A stretch of DNA of 24,347 nt from JBBQTQ01 sp038213135 (GTDB lineage Bacteria; Actinomycetota; Thermoleophilia; Gaiellales; Gaiellaceae), in assembly GCA_038213135.1 (NCBI GenBank), contig JBBQTQ010000038.1, forward strand, positions 1 through 24,347. The letters are read 5' to 3'. A program made the position numbers and the translations under genes. The notes beneath the pieces are model-generated. The model was not told where the DNA came from, did no database searches, and worked only from the letters and a program-made list of their open reading frames with translations. The number at the start of each line of letters is the position of its first letter. The first letter of the stretch is position 1. Below are positions 6,328-13,456 of the stretch, piece after piece.

Positions 6328-7572
6328 GTGGTCGAGCTGATCGGAGATTCGGCGCGCGGGACGGACTGGGCGCTGGTGCGGCTGCGGCTCGACGGCGAGC
6401 GGATCGTCGACGCCGACGCCGAGGGGATCGAAGCCGACCTCCGCGGGCTGAGCCTGCTCGAGGCAGCGGCGGTCGGAGGGGAGACGCTTGCGGCCGACGC
6501 GCTCGCGAACGCGATCGGGCCGGTGTTTCGGGCCCGACCCGCGGCCGGCCGGGTCGCGGTCGCGATGAGCGGCGGTGTCGACTCGGCGGTGGCGCTGCTC
6601 CGGGCCGGGCCGGAGGCGATCGGCGTCACGCTGCGCCTCTGGATCGACCCGGACGGGCCCGACGTCGAGCGCGCCTGCTGCTCGCCCGAGGCCGTGATCG
6701 CGGCCCGGCAGACCTGCCACTCGCTCGGCCTGCCGCACGTGACGCTCGACCTCCGCGAGGAGTTCCGGCGCGCAGTCGTCGAGCCGTTCGTCCAGGGCTA
6801 TGCGCGCGGCGAGACGCCGAATCCGTGCACGCGCTGCAACGGGTCCTTCCGCTTCGCGCAGCTGCTGGCGTTCGCGCGGCGGGCGGGCGCGGAGCGGCTA
6901 GCCACGGGACATTACGCTCGAATTGTTCACCACAAGGGCCGCGTACTTCTAGGCCGCGGCGCAGACGCGGCCAAGGATCAGTCCTACATGCTGGCGACGA
7001 CCGACCCGCGCAAGCTCGACCGGCTCTGGTTCCCGCTCGGCGAGCAGACGAAGGCGGAGACTCGTGCCGACGCAGAGCGAGCCGGCCTCGCAGTCGCGGG
7101 CCGCGCCGAGAGCCAGGAGGCGTGCTTCCTCGCCGGAGACGACTACCGCTCGTTCCTCGAGCGGCGCGGGCTCGAGCCCAAGTCCGGCGCGATCGTGGAC
7201 GAGGCGGGCGCGAAGCTCGGCGAGCATCATGGCCACTGGCGCTTCACCCCGGGCCAGCGCCGCGGGATCGGCATCTCGGCCGCGACGCCGCTGTTCGCGC
7301 TCCGCAGTGACGCGCGGACGAACACGGTCGTCGTCGGTCCGCGCGAGTCGCTCGCCGGCCGCGAGGTGGAGGCGACAGGCCGTCTCTACGTCGACGCGGA
7401 TCGCGTGCACGCAAAGCTCCGCCACGGCTCGTCCGCGCTCCCGGCGCGCGTCACGGCGACGAGCAAGGGCTTCCGCCTCGCCCTGGAGGAGCCCGCGTAC
7501 GGTGTAGCCCCTGGGCAGACGGCCGTCCTCTACGAGGGTGACGCCGTCGTCGGCGCCGGCCTCGTGGTGTAG
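6328..7572 (+). CDS. mnmA: tRNA-specific 2-thiouridylase MnmA with extra N-terminal IscU-like domain
   Basis: MnmA makes the 2-thio group on uridine 34 of tRNA-Lys, -Glu and -Gln using ATP and a persulfide relay. The catalytic part has the PP-loop SGGVDS (81-86), the first catalytic cysteine in NPCTRCN (C167), GHYAR (194-198) and the second cysteine in SQEACF (C266), with the C-terminal barrel complete. The product is 414 residues, about 50 longer than usual. The extra 70 N-terminal residues (VRLRLDGERIVDAD, then GLSLLEAAAVGGETLAADAL) read like the NifU/IscU scaffold fold but have no cysteine, so they could not hold a cluster. The GTG start is set by the promoter 6 nt upstream. No cysteine desulfurase gene is adjacent, unlike in Bacillus. 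The MnmA call is firm; the IscU-like reading is moderate. Confidence 0.95.
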   Translation: MVELIGDSARGTDWALVRLRLDGERIVDADAEGIEADLRGLSLLEAAAVGGETLAADALANAIGPVFRARPAAGRVAVAMSGGVDSAVALLRAGPEAIGVTLRLWIDPDGPDVERACCSPEAVIAARQTCHSLGLPHVTLDLREEFRRAVVEPFVQGYARGETPNPCTRCNGSFRFAQLLAFARRAGAERLATGHYARIVHHKGRVLLGRGADAAKDQSYMLATTDPRKLDRLWFPLGEQTKAETRADAERAGLAVAGRAESQEACFLAGDDYRSFLERRGLEPKSGAIVDEAGAKLGEHHGHWRFTPGQRRGIGISAATPLFALRSDARTNTVVVGPRESLAGREVEATGRLYVDADRVHAKLRHGSSALPARVTATSKGFRLALEEPAYGVAPGQTAVLYEGDAVVGAGLVV

Positions 7573-7603
7573 TCGCGACGACGGCAAGGCCGGAGGTCGC
7601 GAC
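7572..7603 (+). repeat. paired 8-bp palindromes after mnmA
   Basis: GTCGCGAC occurs at 7572-7579 and 7596-7603. Each is a perfect palindrome, and the two can also pair with each other as an 8-bp stem with a 16-nt loop. The first overlaps the last base of the mnmA stop. It may be a weak terminator or a dimeric protein-binding site. Confidence 0.4.
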
Positions 7604-7644
7604 GAGGAAGGAGGGCGGCTTGGCCGCGGGCTCCCGGTCTCACC

Positions 7645-7650
7645 TAAGAT
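7645..7650 (+). promoter_or_regulatory. putative -10 for the DUF948 gene
   Basis: TAAGAT lies 9 nt before the ATG, with TTGGCC at 7620-7625 as a possible -35 (19-nt spacer, long). There is no Shine-Dalgarno, so the transcript would have a leader of only a few bases or none. Confidence 0.45.
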
Positions 7651-7659
7651 GCCCAGCCC

Positions 7660-8118
7660 ATGACGCTCGCATTCACGTGGGGGAACCTCGCCGACCTCGC
7701 TCTGTCGATCTTCCTGATCGCGGTCGGGCTCGGGCTCGGTTACGCCTTCCTGCGATTGGCCGCAACTTTTTCCCGGCTGACAACGTTTGTTGGAAGAACG
7801 GAGAAGGAGATCCTGCCGGTCATCACCAAAGTGGGAGGAACGGTTGACCGGGTCAACGAGCAGTTGGACAAGGTGGATCAGATGACGGACAGCGCCGTCG
7901 ATGCGGTCACGAGCGTGGATACGGCAGTGCGGACGGTGAGTCGCGCCGTCAGCCGGCCGGTCCAGAAGCTCGCCGGCTTCGCGGCGGGCGCGAAGTTCGG
8001 CGCCGCCGATCTGAAGGCCCACCACAACTTGCGAGGTGCAGTCGACGCCGCGAAGGAAGCAGCGGCCCGGCGTGAGCACGACCTCGCCGAGGAGATCGGC
8101 GAGGCGAGTGACAATTAA
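7660..8118 (+). CDS. DUF948-family membrane-anchored protein
   Basis: A 152-residue protein with one N-terminal transmembrane helix (about 10-32), then an amphipathic helical region containing the DUF948 pattern (EKEILPVITKVGGTVDRVNEQLD-type spacing, 48-70, and a second helical heptad region about 72-100). It ends in a charged Ala/Glu/Arg-rich helix. The family includes B. subtilis YtxG; its biochemical role is not established. A DUF948 gene shortly before alaS is a standard actinobacterial neighbourhood, which supports the call. It is transcribed from its own promoter and stops 63 nt before the anti-sigma gene. Confidence 0.8.
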   Translation: MTLAFTWGNLADLALSIFLIAVGLGLGYAFLRLAATFSRLTTFVGRTEKEILPVITKVGGTVDRVNEQLDKVDQMTDSAVDAVTSVDTAVRTVSRAVSRPVQKLAGFAAGAKFGAADLKAHHNLRGAVDAAKEAAARREHDLAEEIGEASDN

Positions 8119-8142
8119 CGCGCTCGGTTCGACCACCCGACC

Positions 8143-8168
8143 GAGGCACGGGGCTTGCCCTGTCCCTC
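8143..8168 (+). repeat. imperfect inverted repeat before the anti-sigma gene (hairpin copy 1)
   Basis: GAGGCACGGGGC and GCCCTGTCCCTC flank a TT loop: 12 positions with one C-C mismatch and one G-T wobble. The right arm and its tail (CCTGTCCCTCACCACC) closely match the right arm and tail of the repeat at 9463-9495, so the two look like members of one family. It ends 13 nt before the anti-sigma ATG. Confidence 0.5.
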
Positions 8169-8181
8169 ACCACCAAAGGCC

Positions 8182-8553
8182 ATGAGCGACGAGATCTTGC
8201 TGACCCTCCCGGATCGACGCGAGTTCTTCAACGTCGCGCACCTCGTCGTGGGCGGTCTCGCAGTCCGGCTGAACCTGACCTTCGAGAATTTGGAGGACGT
8301 CCAGGTGGCACTCGAAGGCCTCCTGCCGCGCGCGAAGGGCGAGATCACCGTCGGCGTGAAGCTCGAGGAGGGCGCGCTCGCGATCAGCGTCGGGCCGTTC
8401 GAGGGCGATCCGCTGCGCGCCGAGCTGGCTGCGGCCGATAGCGAGGAGCGCGTCGGGCTGAAGCGGATTCTGGACACGGTCTCCGACTCCGTCGAGGTGA
8501 TCGACGACGAGGACGGCTGCTGGGTCCGCCTCACGAAGAAGGTCGATGGCTGA
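8182..8553 (+). CDS. RsbW-like anti-sigma factor with degenerate ATP site
   Basis: I start at ATG 8182; a TTG at 8155 in the same frame would put coding sequence through a hairpin and add an unlikely leader. The 123-residue product has the outline of the GHKL anti-sigma ATPase fold: LPDRREFFNVAHLVV (9-23), NLEDVQVALEGLL (36-48) where the N-box belongs, EGALAISVGPF (63-73) where the G1 box belongs, and GLKRILDTVSDSVEV (92-106) matching the region before the last strand. The N-box asparagine and the G1 D.G.G motif are not there, so ATP binding and kinase activity look lost. It overlaps the sigma factor gene by 8 nt, the usual arrangement for an anti-sigma and its target. No RsbV-type antagonist is nearby. 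The fold call rests on pattern and context, not on a search. Confidence 0.65.
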   Translation: MSDEILLTLPDRREFFNVAHLVVGGLAVRLNLTFENLEDVQVALEGLLPRAKGEITVGVKLEEGALAISVGPFEGDPLRAELAAADSEERVGLKRILDTVSDSVEVIDDEDGCWVRLTKKVDG

Positions 8554-9325
8554 CAAGCCCGACCGGGAGCTCCTCCGCCGATACCACGAGGACGGCGACC
8601 TCGCCGCGCGCGAGCGCCTGATCGAGAACCACATGCCGCTCGTCCGCTCACTGGCGCGGCGCTACTCGTACCGCGGCGAGCAGCTCGACGATCTCGTCCA
8701 GATCGGCGCGATCGGGCTGATCAAGGCGATCGACCGCTTCGACATCAACCGCGGCGTCGAGCTGACTACCTACGCGACGCCGAACATCATCGGCGAGATC
8801 AAGCGTCACTTCCGTGACAAGGGCTGGTCGGTGCGCGTCCCACGAGGGCTGCAGGAGCTGAACGTCCAGCTCTCGCGCCTCGTCGAGCAGCTGACGGTGC
8901 AGTTCAGCCGCTCGCCGACGATCACCGAGCTCGCCGAAGCGGCCGGGGTCGACGAGGAGGACGTGCTCGAGGCGCTCGAGAGCGGCCGCGCCTACACGTC
9001 CCTCTCGCTCTCGGCGGCGTCCGGCGGTGGAGAGGACGAAGAGGTCGATCCGCTCGAGTCGATCGGCGTCGAGGAGCGGCAGTACGAGGTGTCGGAGGAT
9101 CGCGCCGTGCTCGCTCCCGGCTTTCGTGTCCTCGAGGAGCGCGAGCGGGCGATCCTGCATCTTCGCTTCTTCGAGGGCCTGACGCAGTCGCAGATCGCGC
9201 AGCAGGTCGGCATCTCGCAGATGCACGTCTCGCGGCTGATCCGCCGCTCCCTCGAGAAGGTCCGCGACGAGATCGCGTACGACCAAACGCAGCGCAAGCC
9301 TAAGCGGGCTGCAGCCCGCGGCTGA
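8546..9325 (+). CDS. alternative sigma factor of the SigB/SigF/SigG group
   Basis: A 259-residue group 3 sigma-70 factor. Region 2 (about 25-95) contains DDLVQIGAIGLIKA (48-61) and the region 2.4/3.0 sequence GEIKRHFRDKGWSVRVPR (83-100). Region 3 spans about 101-150, and region 4 (about 190-242) has a helix-turn-helix (GLTQSQIAQQ, then GISQMHVSR). Between regions 3 and 4 is an acidic Gly/Glu linker (about 158-175). Known relatives direct general-stress or developmental regulons. The overlap with the anti-sigma gene indicates co-translation and control by that partner. A Lys/Arg/Ala-rich C-terminal tail (KPKRAAARG) is encoded over a perfect palindrome that probably contributes to termination. 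Confidence 0.93.
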   Translation: MADKPDRELLRRYHEDGDLAARERLIENHMPLVRSLARRYSYRGEQLDDLVQIGAIGLIKAIDRFDINRGVELTTYATPNIIGEIKRHFRDKGWSVRVPRGLQELNVQLSRLVEQLTVQFSRSPTITELAEAAGVDEEDVLEALESGRAYTSLSLSAASGGGEDEEVDPLESIGVEERQYEVSEDRAVLAPGFRVLEERERAILHLRFFEGLTQSQIAQQVGISQMHVSRLIRRSLEKVRDEIAYDQTQRKPKRAAARG

Positions 9326-9356
9326 AAGTGCGAAGCGCGCCTAACGGCGGGCTTCG
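9304..9356 (+). terminator. two-part hairpin at the end of the sigma factor gene
   Basis: A 16-bp perfect palindrome (GCGGGCTGCAGCCCGC, 9304-9319) lies inside the last codons, followed by an 11-position stem with one mismatch (CGAAGCGCGCC at 9331-9341, GGCGGGCTTCG at 9346-9356) and a TAAC loop. Neither has a T-run. Together they most likely end the anti-sigma/sigma transcript. Confidence 0.55.
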
Positions 9357-9462
9357 TGGTCGAAGCAGACTCTCGTCCGCGAGCAGCCGCGAACTCAACA
9401 CACCTCAGCGCGGAGGGCACCGCCTTAAGAACGGGCTCGACACAACTTGGGCGCGCAGGGCC

Positions 9463-9495
9463 GAGGGACAGGCCTGGTGTGTAGGCCTGTCCCTC
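9463..9495 (+). repeat. perfect 13-bp inverted repeat upstream of alaS (hairpin copy 2)
   Basis: GAGGGACAGGCCT and AGGCCTGTCCCTC flank a 7-nt GGTGTGT loop. The loop's GGTGT can alternatively pair with ACACC at 9496-9500. The right arm and tail resemble those of the repeat at 8143-8168. It lies 21 nt before the proposed alaS -35, so it could be a REP-like element, a terminator or an operator. Confidence 0.65.
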
Positions 9496-9515
9496 ACACC
9501 ACCTCGTGGGGCGAG

Positions 9516-9542
9516 TTGTCACACAGTTGGCACACCTACAAT
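9516..9542 (+). promoter_or_regulatory. alaS promoter (leaderless)
   Basis: A -10 TACAAT at 9537-9542 is exactly 6 nt before GTG 9549. TTGTCA at 9516-9521 is a possible -35 with a short 15-nt spacer. This is the best -10 in the window. There is no Shine-Dalgarno. Confidence 0.65.
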
Positions 9543-9548
9543 CGAAGC

Positions 9549-12059
9549 GTGGTGACGACCGCCGAGCTGCGGGAGCTCTACCTGTCCTTCTTCGAGTCCA
9601 AGGGACACAAGCGGCTGCCCTCGTGGCCGCTGATTCCGCGCGCGGATGACCGCTCGACGCTGCTGACGACCGCGGGGATGCAGCCGCAGATGCCGTACTT
9701 CCTCGGTCGCGAGCAGCCGCTCGCGCCGCTGACGACGACCTCGCAGAAGTGCTTTCGCACCCAGGACATCGACGAGGTCGGGCTCGACGGCTACCACCTC
9801 ACGTTCTTCGAGATGCTCGGCAACTTCTCGTTCGGCCAGTACTTCAAGGACGGCGCGGTCGACCTCGCATGGGAGTTCGTCTTCGAGCACCTGAAGATCG
9901 ACTTCGACCGCTTCTGGGTCACCGTCTTCGCGGGCGACCCGGAGCTGAAACTCGGCGAGGACGAGGTCGCCGTCGCCGCCTGGGACCGAAAAGGCATGCC
10001 TCCCGAGCGCATCGTCCGGCTGCCGGCCTCGGAGAACTTCTGGTCGGTCGGGGGGCCGGGGCCGTGCGGGCCGGACTCGGAGATGTACTACGACCGCGGC
10101 GTCGAGATCGGCTGCGGCCGTCCCAACTGCGCGCCGGGTTGCTCCTGCGAGCGCTTCCTCGAGTTCTGGAACCTGGTCTTCATGGAGTTCGAGCAGCATC
10201 CGGACGGCTCGTTGACGCCGCTCCCGGCACAGAACATCGACACGGGGATGGGGCTCGAGCGGACGGCCTCGATCCTGCAGGGCGTCATCTCGGTCTACGA
10301 GACCGACGGCTACCAGGCGATCATGGACTGGATCGCCGCAGAGAGCGGCACGCGCTGGGACTCCTCGCCCGAAGCGACGAAGGCGCACCGCGTGCTCGCC
10401 GATCACGGCCGCGCGATGACGTTCCTCGTCGCGGACGGGGTCACGCCCTCCAACGAGGGCCGCGGGTACGTGCTGCGCCGGGTGATTCGCCGCGCCATCC
10501 AGCACGGCCGCCGGATCGGGCTCGAGGACGTGCACCGGGTCTCCGAGATCGTCGTCGAGCAGTTCGGCGCCGCCTACCCCGAGCTTCGGGACGAGGAGAT
10601 CGGCCGCGTGCTCGCCGCGGAGGAGGAGCGCTTCTCGGAGACGCTCGTCCGCGGCATGAAGCTCTTCGAGGAGGTCGCGCACGGCGATGGGATCTCGGGC
10701 GATGACGCGTTCAAGCTCCACGACACCTACGGCTTTCCGCTCGAGTTGACGCGTGAGCTCGCGCGCGAGCGCGGCCTTCCAGTCGACGAGGACGAGTTCA
10801 CGCGGCTGATGGAGGAGCAGCGCGAGCGCTCGCGGCGGTCGGCCGCCGAGCTGCCCGTCAAGGTCAGCGGGCCGAAGACCGACTTCGTCGGCTATGAGAA
10901 GACCGAGGTGCTGACGGCGATCGCCGCGCTCGAGCCACTCGAGGACGGGCTCTTCCAGGCGAAGCTCTACGAGTCGCCGTTCTACCCCGAGGGCGGCGGC
11001 CAGATCTCAGACGTAGGCTTCATCGAGAACGAGGCGACCGGGGCGCGCGCTGAGCTTGTGCATGCGGCGCGGCTCGACGACGATCAGGTGCTGACCTTCC
11101 GCGGCGAGGGCTTCGCGGCCGGCGACCGGGTGCGGGCGGTCGTGCCGTGGCCGGTGCGCTTCCCGACGATGGCGAACCACACGGCGACCCATCTGCTCCA
11201 CAAGGCGCTCCAGCAGGTGCTCGGCGACCACGTGCGCCAGGCGGGCTCGGCCGTGCGCCCGGACAAGCTGCGCTTCGACTTCACGCACGGGCAGGCGCTG
11301 AGCCCGGAGGAGCGCGAGTCGGTCGAGCGGGTCGTCAACGAGAAGGTCTTCGAGAACCTGCCGGTACGCACGTTTGTGACTCCGATCGAGGAGGCACGGA
11401 AGCTCGGCGCGATGATGCTCTTCGGCGAGAAATACGGCGACGAGGTGCGCGTGGTCGAGGTCGACGGCTTCTCGCGCGAGCTCTGCGGCGGCACGCACGT
11501 CCGCGCGACCGCGGAGATCGGGCCGTTCGAGATCCTCTCGGAGAGCTCCGTCGGCGCGGGCGTGCGGCGGATCGAAGCCGTCACCTCGGGTGAGGCGTTC
11601 GCGCTCCTGCACAGCCGCTCGCGGGAGGTCGACGAGCTGCGCGGCGAGCTCGAGCGGCTGCGGAAGGAGGCGCGCAAGCCGAAGCTGGAGGCGGCGACGG
11701 AGTTCGAGATCGTCCTGCGCGAGGAGGCGGGCGACGACGTGATCCTGCTCGTCGAGACGACCGGTGGGGGCGGCGGCGAGCTGCGCGACCTCTCCGACCG
11801 CATCCGGCGGCAGGAGCGCGCGGCGGCGGTGCTGGTCGGCTCGAGCGACGACGGGCGCGTCTTCCTCGTCTTCAACATCGACCCCAAGCTCGTCGAGCGC
11901 GGCGCCGACGCGGGCGCGGCGGTGCGGGTAGCGGCGGCGAAGGTTGGTGGCGGCGGTGGCGGCCGGCCGACGCTCGGCGAGGCCGGCGGCCGCGATCCCG
12001 GGAAGCTGCGGGAGGCGCTGGAGACGGGCAGGCAGGCGATCGTCGCCAGCCTCGCGTGA
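9549..12059 (+). CDS. alaS: alanyl-tRNA synthetase
   Basis: The start is placed at the first of two adjacent GTG codons, where the promoter predicts transcription to begin; GTG 9552 is the alternative. The 836-residue product has the class II catalytic domain, the editing domain with NHTATHLLH (H544, H548) and CGGTH (C646, H650) zinc/editing ligands, and a C-Ala domain with a glycine-rich segment (VGGGGGGRPTLGEAGG) near the end. It charges tRNA-Ala and clears Ser- and Gly-tRNA-Ala. The catalytic domain carries a cysteine cluster (CGRPNCAPGCSC, about 193-204) just before ERFLEFWNLVF, a variant known in some bacterial AlaRS and probably a zinc site. The stop overlaps ruvX (GTGA), so alaS, ruvX and mltG form one unit, as in many actinobacteria and Firmicutes. 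Confidence 0.97.
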   Translation: MVTTAELRELYLSFFESKGHKRLPSWPLIPRADDRSTLLTTAGMQPQMPYFLGREQPLAPLTTTSQKCFRTQDIDEVGLDGYHLTFFEMLGNFSFGQYFKDGAVDLAWEFVFEHLKIDFDRFWVTVFAGDPELKLGEDEVAVAAWDRKGMPPERIVRLPASENFWSVGGPGPCGPDSEMYYDRGVEIGCGRPNCAPGCSCERFLEFWNLVFMEFEQHPDGSLTPLPAQNIDTGMGLERTASILQGVISVYETDGYQAIMDWIAAESGTRWDSSPEATKAHRVLADHGRAMTFLVADGVTPSNEGRGYVLRRVIRRAIQHGRRIGLEDVHRVSEIVVEQFGAAYPELRDEEIGRVLAAEEERFSETLVRGMKLFEEVAHGDGISGDDAFKLHDTYGFPLELTRELARERGLPVDEDEFTRLMEEQRERSRRSAAELPVKVSGPKTDFVGYEKTEVLTAIAALEPLEDGLFQAKLYESPFYPEGGGQISDVGFIENEATGARAELVHAARLDDDQVLTFRGEGFAAGDRVRAVVPWPVRFPTMANHTATHLLHKALQQVLGDHVRQAGSAVRPDKLRFDFTHGQALSPEERESVERVVNEKVFENLPVRTFVTPIEEARKLGAMMLFGEKYGDEVRVVEVDGFSRELCGGTHVRATAEIGPFEILSESSVGAGVRRIEAVTSGEAFALLHSRSREVDELRGELERLRKEARKPKLEAATEFEIVLREEAGDDVILLVETTGGGGGELRDLSDRIRRQERAAAVLVGSSDDGRVFLVFNIDPKLVERGADAGAAVRVAAAKVGGGGGGRPTLGEAGGRDPGKLREALETGRQAIVASLA

Positions 12060-12433
12060 AGGTGATGGCGCTCGACTACGGCTCGGCTCGGACGGGAGTG
12101 GCGGTGTCCGACCCGACCGGCACGGTGGCGCGGCCGCTCGGCGTCATCGAGCGCGTCGGCACCGAGGCGGGCCTCGAGCGGTTGCGTGAGCTCGTCGCCG
12201 CCGAGGAGCCGGAGCGAGTCGTCGTCGGCCTGCCGCTGACGCTGCGCGGCGAGCGGGGTGAGCAGGCGGCGGAGACCGAGCGGTTCGTCGAGACGCTGCG
12301 CGAGGCGATCGAGGTGCCGGTCGAGCTCTACGACGAGCGCTTCACGACCGACCTCGCCGAACAGGGCGGTTCCGCGCCCGAGGACGCCCGGGCGGCGGCA
12401 CACCTTCTCGCGGGCTACCTGGAGCGTCTTTGA
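12056..12433 (+). CDS. ruvX: RuvX/YqgF family pre-16S rRNA nuclease
   Basis: A 125-residue RNase H-fold protein. Family motifs are ALDYGSARTGVAVSD (5-19, with the first catalytic Asp), VVVGLPLTLRGERG (54-67) and YDERFTT (92-98, acidic residue), with EDARAAAHLLAGYL near the C-terminus holding the last Asp. The family is assigned to maturation of the 16S rRNA 5' end and was earlier proposed as a Holliday junction resolvase. It is slightly shorter than usual because the loop after DERFTT is trimmed. GTG 12056 overlaps the alaS stop, and its own TGA overlaps the mltG ATG, so translation is coupled on both sides. Confidence 0.93.
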   Translation: MKVMALDYGSARTGVAVSDPTGTVARPLGVIERVGTEAGLERLRELVAAEEPERVVVGLPLTLRGERGEQAAETERFVETLREAIEVPVELYDERFTTDLAEQGGSAPEDARAAAHLLAGYLERL

Positions 12434-13320
12434 TGCCCCGACCCACGCGATCCCAGATCCTGCGCCGCCGCTTCGGAGCGCTGATCGCGGCCACCGTGCT
12501 GGTCGCCATCGGCGTCTGGGCGGCGACGGCGGCGATCGACAAGGTGAAGAAGGGCAGCGGAGCGACGCAGGGCAGCGTTCCCGTCCTCGCGACCTACAAG
12601 ATCGTCTTCCCGGAGGGCTTCACGCGCGCGGCGATGGCCGACCGGATCCAGGTCGTCGACGAGATCGCGCAGGTGAAGCGGAAGATCCACCCGCTGCTCG
12701 CCTCGTCGGACTACCTCGACGCGACCTCGAATTCGCTCCTGCCGGCCAAGTACGCGCTGGACAAGAAAGCGCGCACGCTCGAAGGCTTCCTCTTCCCGTC
12801 CACCTACGACCTCTTCGAGCACGACACGGCCCCGGTGCTGATCCGAAAGCAGCTGACAGCGTTCAGGCAGGCGTGGGGCTCGATCGGCCTGAAGTTCGCG
12901 AAGGCGAAGAACCTGACCGAGTACGACGTCCTGATCATCGCCTCGATGATCGAGAAGGAGGCCGTCGTCGACTCCGAGCGGCCGCTGATCGCCGCGGTGA
13001 TCTACAACCGGCTGCACGGGCGGATGCCGCTCGCGATCGACTCGACGATCCGCTACGCGCTGAACGTGCCCGGCACGCGTTCGCTCACCGCGTCCGAGCT
13101 GCGCGATCCGACTCCGTACAACACGCGGATCCACCGCGGCCTGCCACCGGGCCCGATCTCAAACCCCGGGCTCCCGTCGATGAAGGCCGCCGCGCACCCG
13201 GCGAACGTCGACTACCTCTACTTCGTGGCCAAGCCGGACAAGAGGCACCACTTCTTCACAGCCGACGCAGCCGCGTTCCAGGCGTACCTCGCCTCGCACG
13301 GCTACGGGCCGCATCCGTGA
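12433..13320 (+). CDS. mltG: endolytic murein transglycosylase MltG (YceG-like)
   Basis: The start is ATG 12433, in TGATG overlap with ruvX. The 295-residue product has a short basic N-terminus, one transmembrane helix (about 15-34), a LysM-like subdomain (about 50-95), and the catalytic YceG domain: EGFLFPSTY (117-125), IASMIEKEA (169-177, with E174 as the expected catalytic Glu), YNRLHGRMPLAIDST (191-205) and PYNTR..GLPPGPISNPG (228-246). It sits in the membrane facing outward and cuts nascent peptidoglycan, setting glycan strand length. The N-terminal part is compact and the whole is at the short end for the family. It closes the alaS-ruvX-mltG unit and is followed by two large hairpins. 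Confidence 0.95.
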   Translation: MPRPTRSQILRRRFGALIAATVLVAIGVWAATAAIDKVKKGSGATQGSVPVLATYKIVFPEGFTRAAMADRIQVVDEIAQVKRKIHPLLASSDYLDATSNSLLPAKYALDKKARTLEGFLFPSTYDLFEHDTAPVLIRKQLTAFRQAWGSIGLKFAKAKNLTEYDVLIIASMIEKEAVVDSERPLIAAVIYNRLHGRMPLAIDSTIRYALNVPGTRSLTASELRDPTPYNTRIHRGLPPGPISNPGLPSMKAAAHPANVDYLYFVAKPDKRHHFFTADAAAFQAYLASHGYGPHP

Positions 13321-13345
13321 TCGTCGCTCGCCTGCGGATCGCTCC

Positions 13346-13372
13346 CGTGGGGGAAACCATGTTTCCCCCACG
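13346..13372 (+). repeat. perfect 12-bp inverted repeat after mltG (hairpin copy 3)
   Basis: CGTGGGGGAAAC and GTTTCCCCCACG flank a CAT loop. There is no T-run. Its core (GTGGGGGAA/TTCCCCCAC) is shared with the next repeat 22 nt downstream. It may serve as terminator or as a REP-like element. Confidence 0.65.
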
Positions 13373-13393
13373 AGCCCCCTTCTTACAACCTGC

Positions 13394-13432
13394 TGTGGAG
13401 GAACCTCCCGGTTCCCCCACAACCCCTCCACA
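13394..13432 (+). repeat. inverted repeat with a third alternative arm (hairpin copy 4)
   Basis: TGTGGAGGAACC (13394-13405) pairs with GGTTCCCCCACA (13410-13421) with one A-C mismatch and a TCCC loop. CCTCCACA at 13425-13432 is a perfect complement of the first 8 bases of the left arm, so two mutually exclusive stems are possible. On the - strand the mismatch becomes a U-G pair, so the structure is fully paired there. Confidence 0.55.
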
Positions 13433-13456
13433 AGATCACAGGCCGAGGATCGGCCC

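Noticed and set aside
9447..9548. Possible upstream extension of AlaRS
   Set aside because: The extension would be encoded by the 13-bp inverted repeat and the promoter, and AlaRS homology starts at about the GTG pair 9549/9552.
9328..9555. Small open frame in the sigma factor-alaS gap
   Set aside because: It crosses a hairpin, an inverted repeat and the alaS promoter, has no ribosome site and no recognisable composition.
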